A stretch of 6,019 nucleotides of DNA, taken from the NCBI GenBank assembly GCA_029054535.1, contig JAIDFC010000072.1, forward strand, positions 1-6,019, given 5' to 3'. The notes below the pieces were generated by a model. That model had not been told where the DNA came from, did no database searches, and saw only the letters and a program-made list of their open reading frames with translations. The DNA comes from Rikenella sp. (GTDB lineage: Bacteria > Bacteroidota > Bacteroidia > Bacteroidales > Rikenellaceae). Each line of letters opens with the position of its first letter. Within the stretch, counting starts at the first letter, position 1. Position numbers and translations under genes: made by a program. Positions 5,654 through 6,019 of the stretch are shown here, in pieces.

Positions 5654-5908
5654 CTACCAGCACACCTTGCAAGGCTTTCGGCCAGCCTTGACCGCCGACG
5701 AACGAGAAATCGACTTGACCGAAGCCTTGCAATTCCCCAATCCTTTACACTTCGCCGTGCTGTGGTACGTCGTGGCGTACTTCCCCGTGCAGACGTAGAC
5801 CGCAGGATCCGAACCCGACCCAAAAACCGGCGGAACCGAAACAAACCCGCCCAACAACATCCCACAAACCACCATGCCACCCAATAATTTTCTACCAAAC
5901 ATCATCAT
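5654..5908 (-). CDS. Small secreted cysteine-rich protein, probable host gene
   Basis: The chosen ATG at 5908 gives 84 residues; a TTG nine codons upstream (5935) also keeps the frame open but lacks advantage. The first of three consecutive Met codons is followed by a clear signal peptide (FGRKLLGGMVVCGMLLGGFV), with cleavage likely near PPVFG-SGSDP. The mature part reads YVCTGKYATTYHSTAKC, then LGNCKASVKS, then AGRKPCKVCW. His49, Cys54, Cys80 and Cys83 form a pattern that could bind a metal; Cys40 and Cys60 could form a disulfide. I recall short Bacteroidales secreted proteins with this 'YH....C...A...G..PC..C' layout but no known function. It is GC-rich, unlike the cyclase-like gene 35 bases downstream on the same strand, and resembles resident chromosomal DNA rather than phage cargo. 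It marks the likely host side of the junction. Confidence 0.7.
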   Translation of the reverse strand: MMMFGRKLLGGMVVCGMLLGGFVSVPPVFGSGSDPAVYVCTGKYATTYHSTAKCKGLGNCKASVKSISRSSAVKAGRKPCKVCW

Positions 5909-5957
5909 CCCGTTGAAATTGAAGTTTATACGCAATCTACCGCAGACTCAAAGTATT

Positions 5958-5990
5958 CAAAATAAGTCTTTCTTTTCACTCTCTTTCAAA
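5958..5990 (-). promoter_or_regulatory. Possible Bacteroidetes-type promoter for the small secreted protein gene
   Basis: Read on the minus strand, TTTG (5990-5987) is followed after 21 bases by TTATTTTG (5965-5958). The Bacteroidetes consensus is TTTG near -33 and TAnnTTTG near -7, so the second box has one mismatch (T for A). The position suits a start point near 5950 and a short leader before ATG 5908. The surrounding stretch from 5909 to the window end at 6019 holds no other gene that I can support. Confidence 0.4.
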
Positions 5991-6019
5991 CGCCCCCTCC
6001 GCCCGCCTTTGTTCCCTCC

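Noticed and set aside
5619..5732. Extended N-terminus of the cyclase-like protein from a TTG at 5732.
   Set aside because: It would overlap the secreted-protein gene by 79 bases in another frame, uses a weak start, and its composition matches the GC-rich neighbour rather than the AT-rich gene; ATG 5618 or 5612 is better.
5667..5732. Imperfect inverted repeat TTGCAAGGCTTTCGG (5667-5681) and CCGAAGCCTTGCAA (5719-5732) as a possible attachment or transposon end.
   Set aside because: Both arms are codons of the secreted protein (CKASVK and RKPCK); the match is short with a bulge and could be chance. No second copy elsewhere in the window supports an att role.
5644..5898. Overlapping minus-strand frame of 84 residues rich in Arg and Ser.
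   Set aside because: It is a shadow of the secreted-protein gene in another register; it lacks that gene's signal peptide and cysteine pattern.

Overview
The window looks like the right end of a Bacteroidales prophage or integrated phage remnant. An Alistipes/Rikenellaceae-type host fits best: most genes are GC-rich, ATG starts follow A-rich leaders with no Shine-Dalgarno, and the small proteins are of kinds familiar from Bacteroidales phages. This taxonomic reading is inference from composition and protein style; no rRNA or host marker gene is present.

Positions 1-4825 are one tightly packed plus-strand late operon. In order it holds: the tail end of an unidentified gene; a small beta-rich protein of the kind found beside baseplates; an 814-residue fibre with a collagen-like shaft, 14-residue SHAEG repeats and a C-terminal self-cleaving chaperone (Peptidase_G2 type); a one-helix coiled-coil protein ending in a CX4C motif; an M15 peptidase endolysin with all its zinc ligands; a two-domain protein whose C-terminal half is Tad2 (DUF2829), the phage protein that sequesters Thoeris signal nucleotides; and a membrane-anchored, periplasm-spanning protein with an outer-membrane-like C-terminus that could act as a spanin. 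The first three genes serve host attachment. The other four form what looks like a lysis cassette with an anti-defence gene inside it.

A hairpin at 4828-4850 terminates this operon and also the convergent minus-strand gene that follows. That gene (4863-5618) is visibly AT-richer than everything around it. It carries the motif order of a divergent class III nucleotidyl cyclase: LDIMG, TMDG, RGAIAFGPV, GMPVSHA. No effector gene is visible beside it.

Upstream of it on the minus strand is a small secreted cysteine-rich protein (5654-5908) that looks like an ordinary host gene, so the phage/host junction probably lies between about 4850 and 5654. The most interesting point is a putative cyclic-nucleotide synthase about 540 bases from a nucleotide-sequestering anti-defence protein. 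No tRNA, rRNA, CRISPR, integrase, transposase or insertion sequence is visible.
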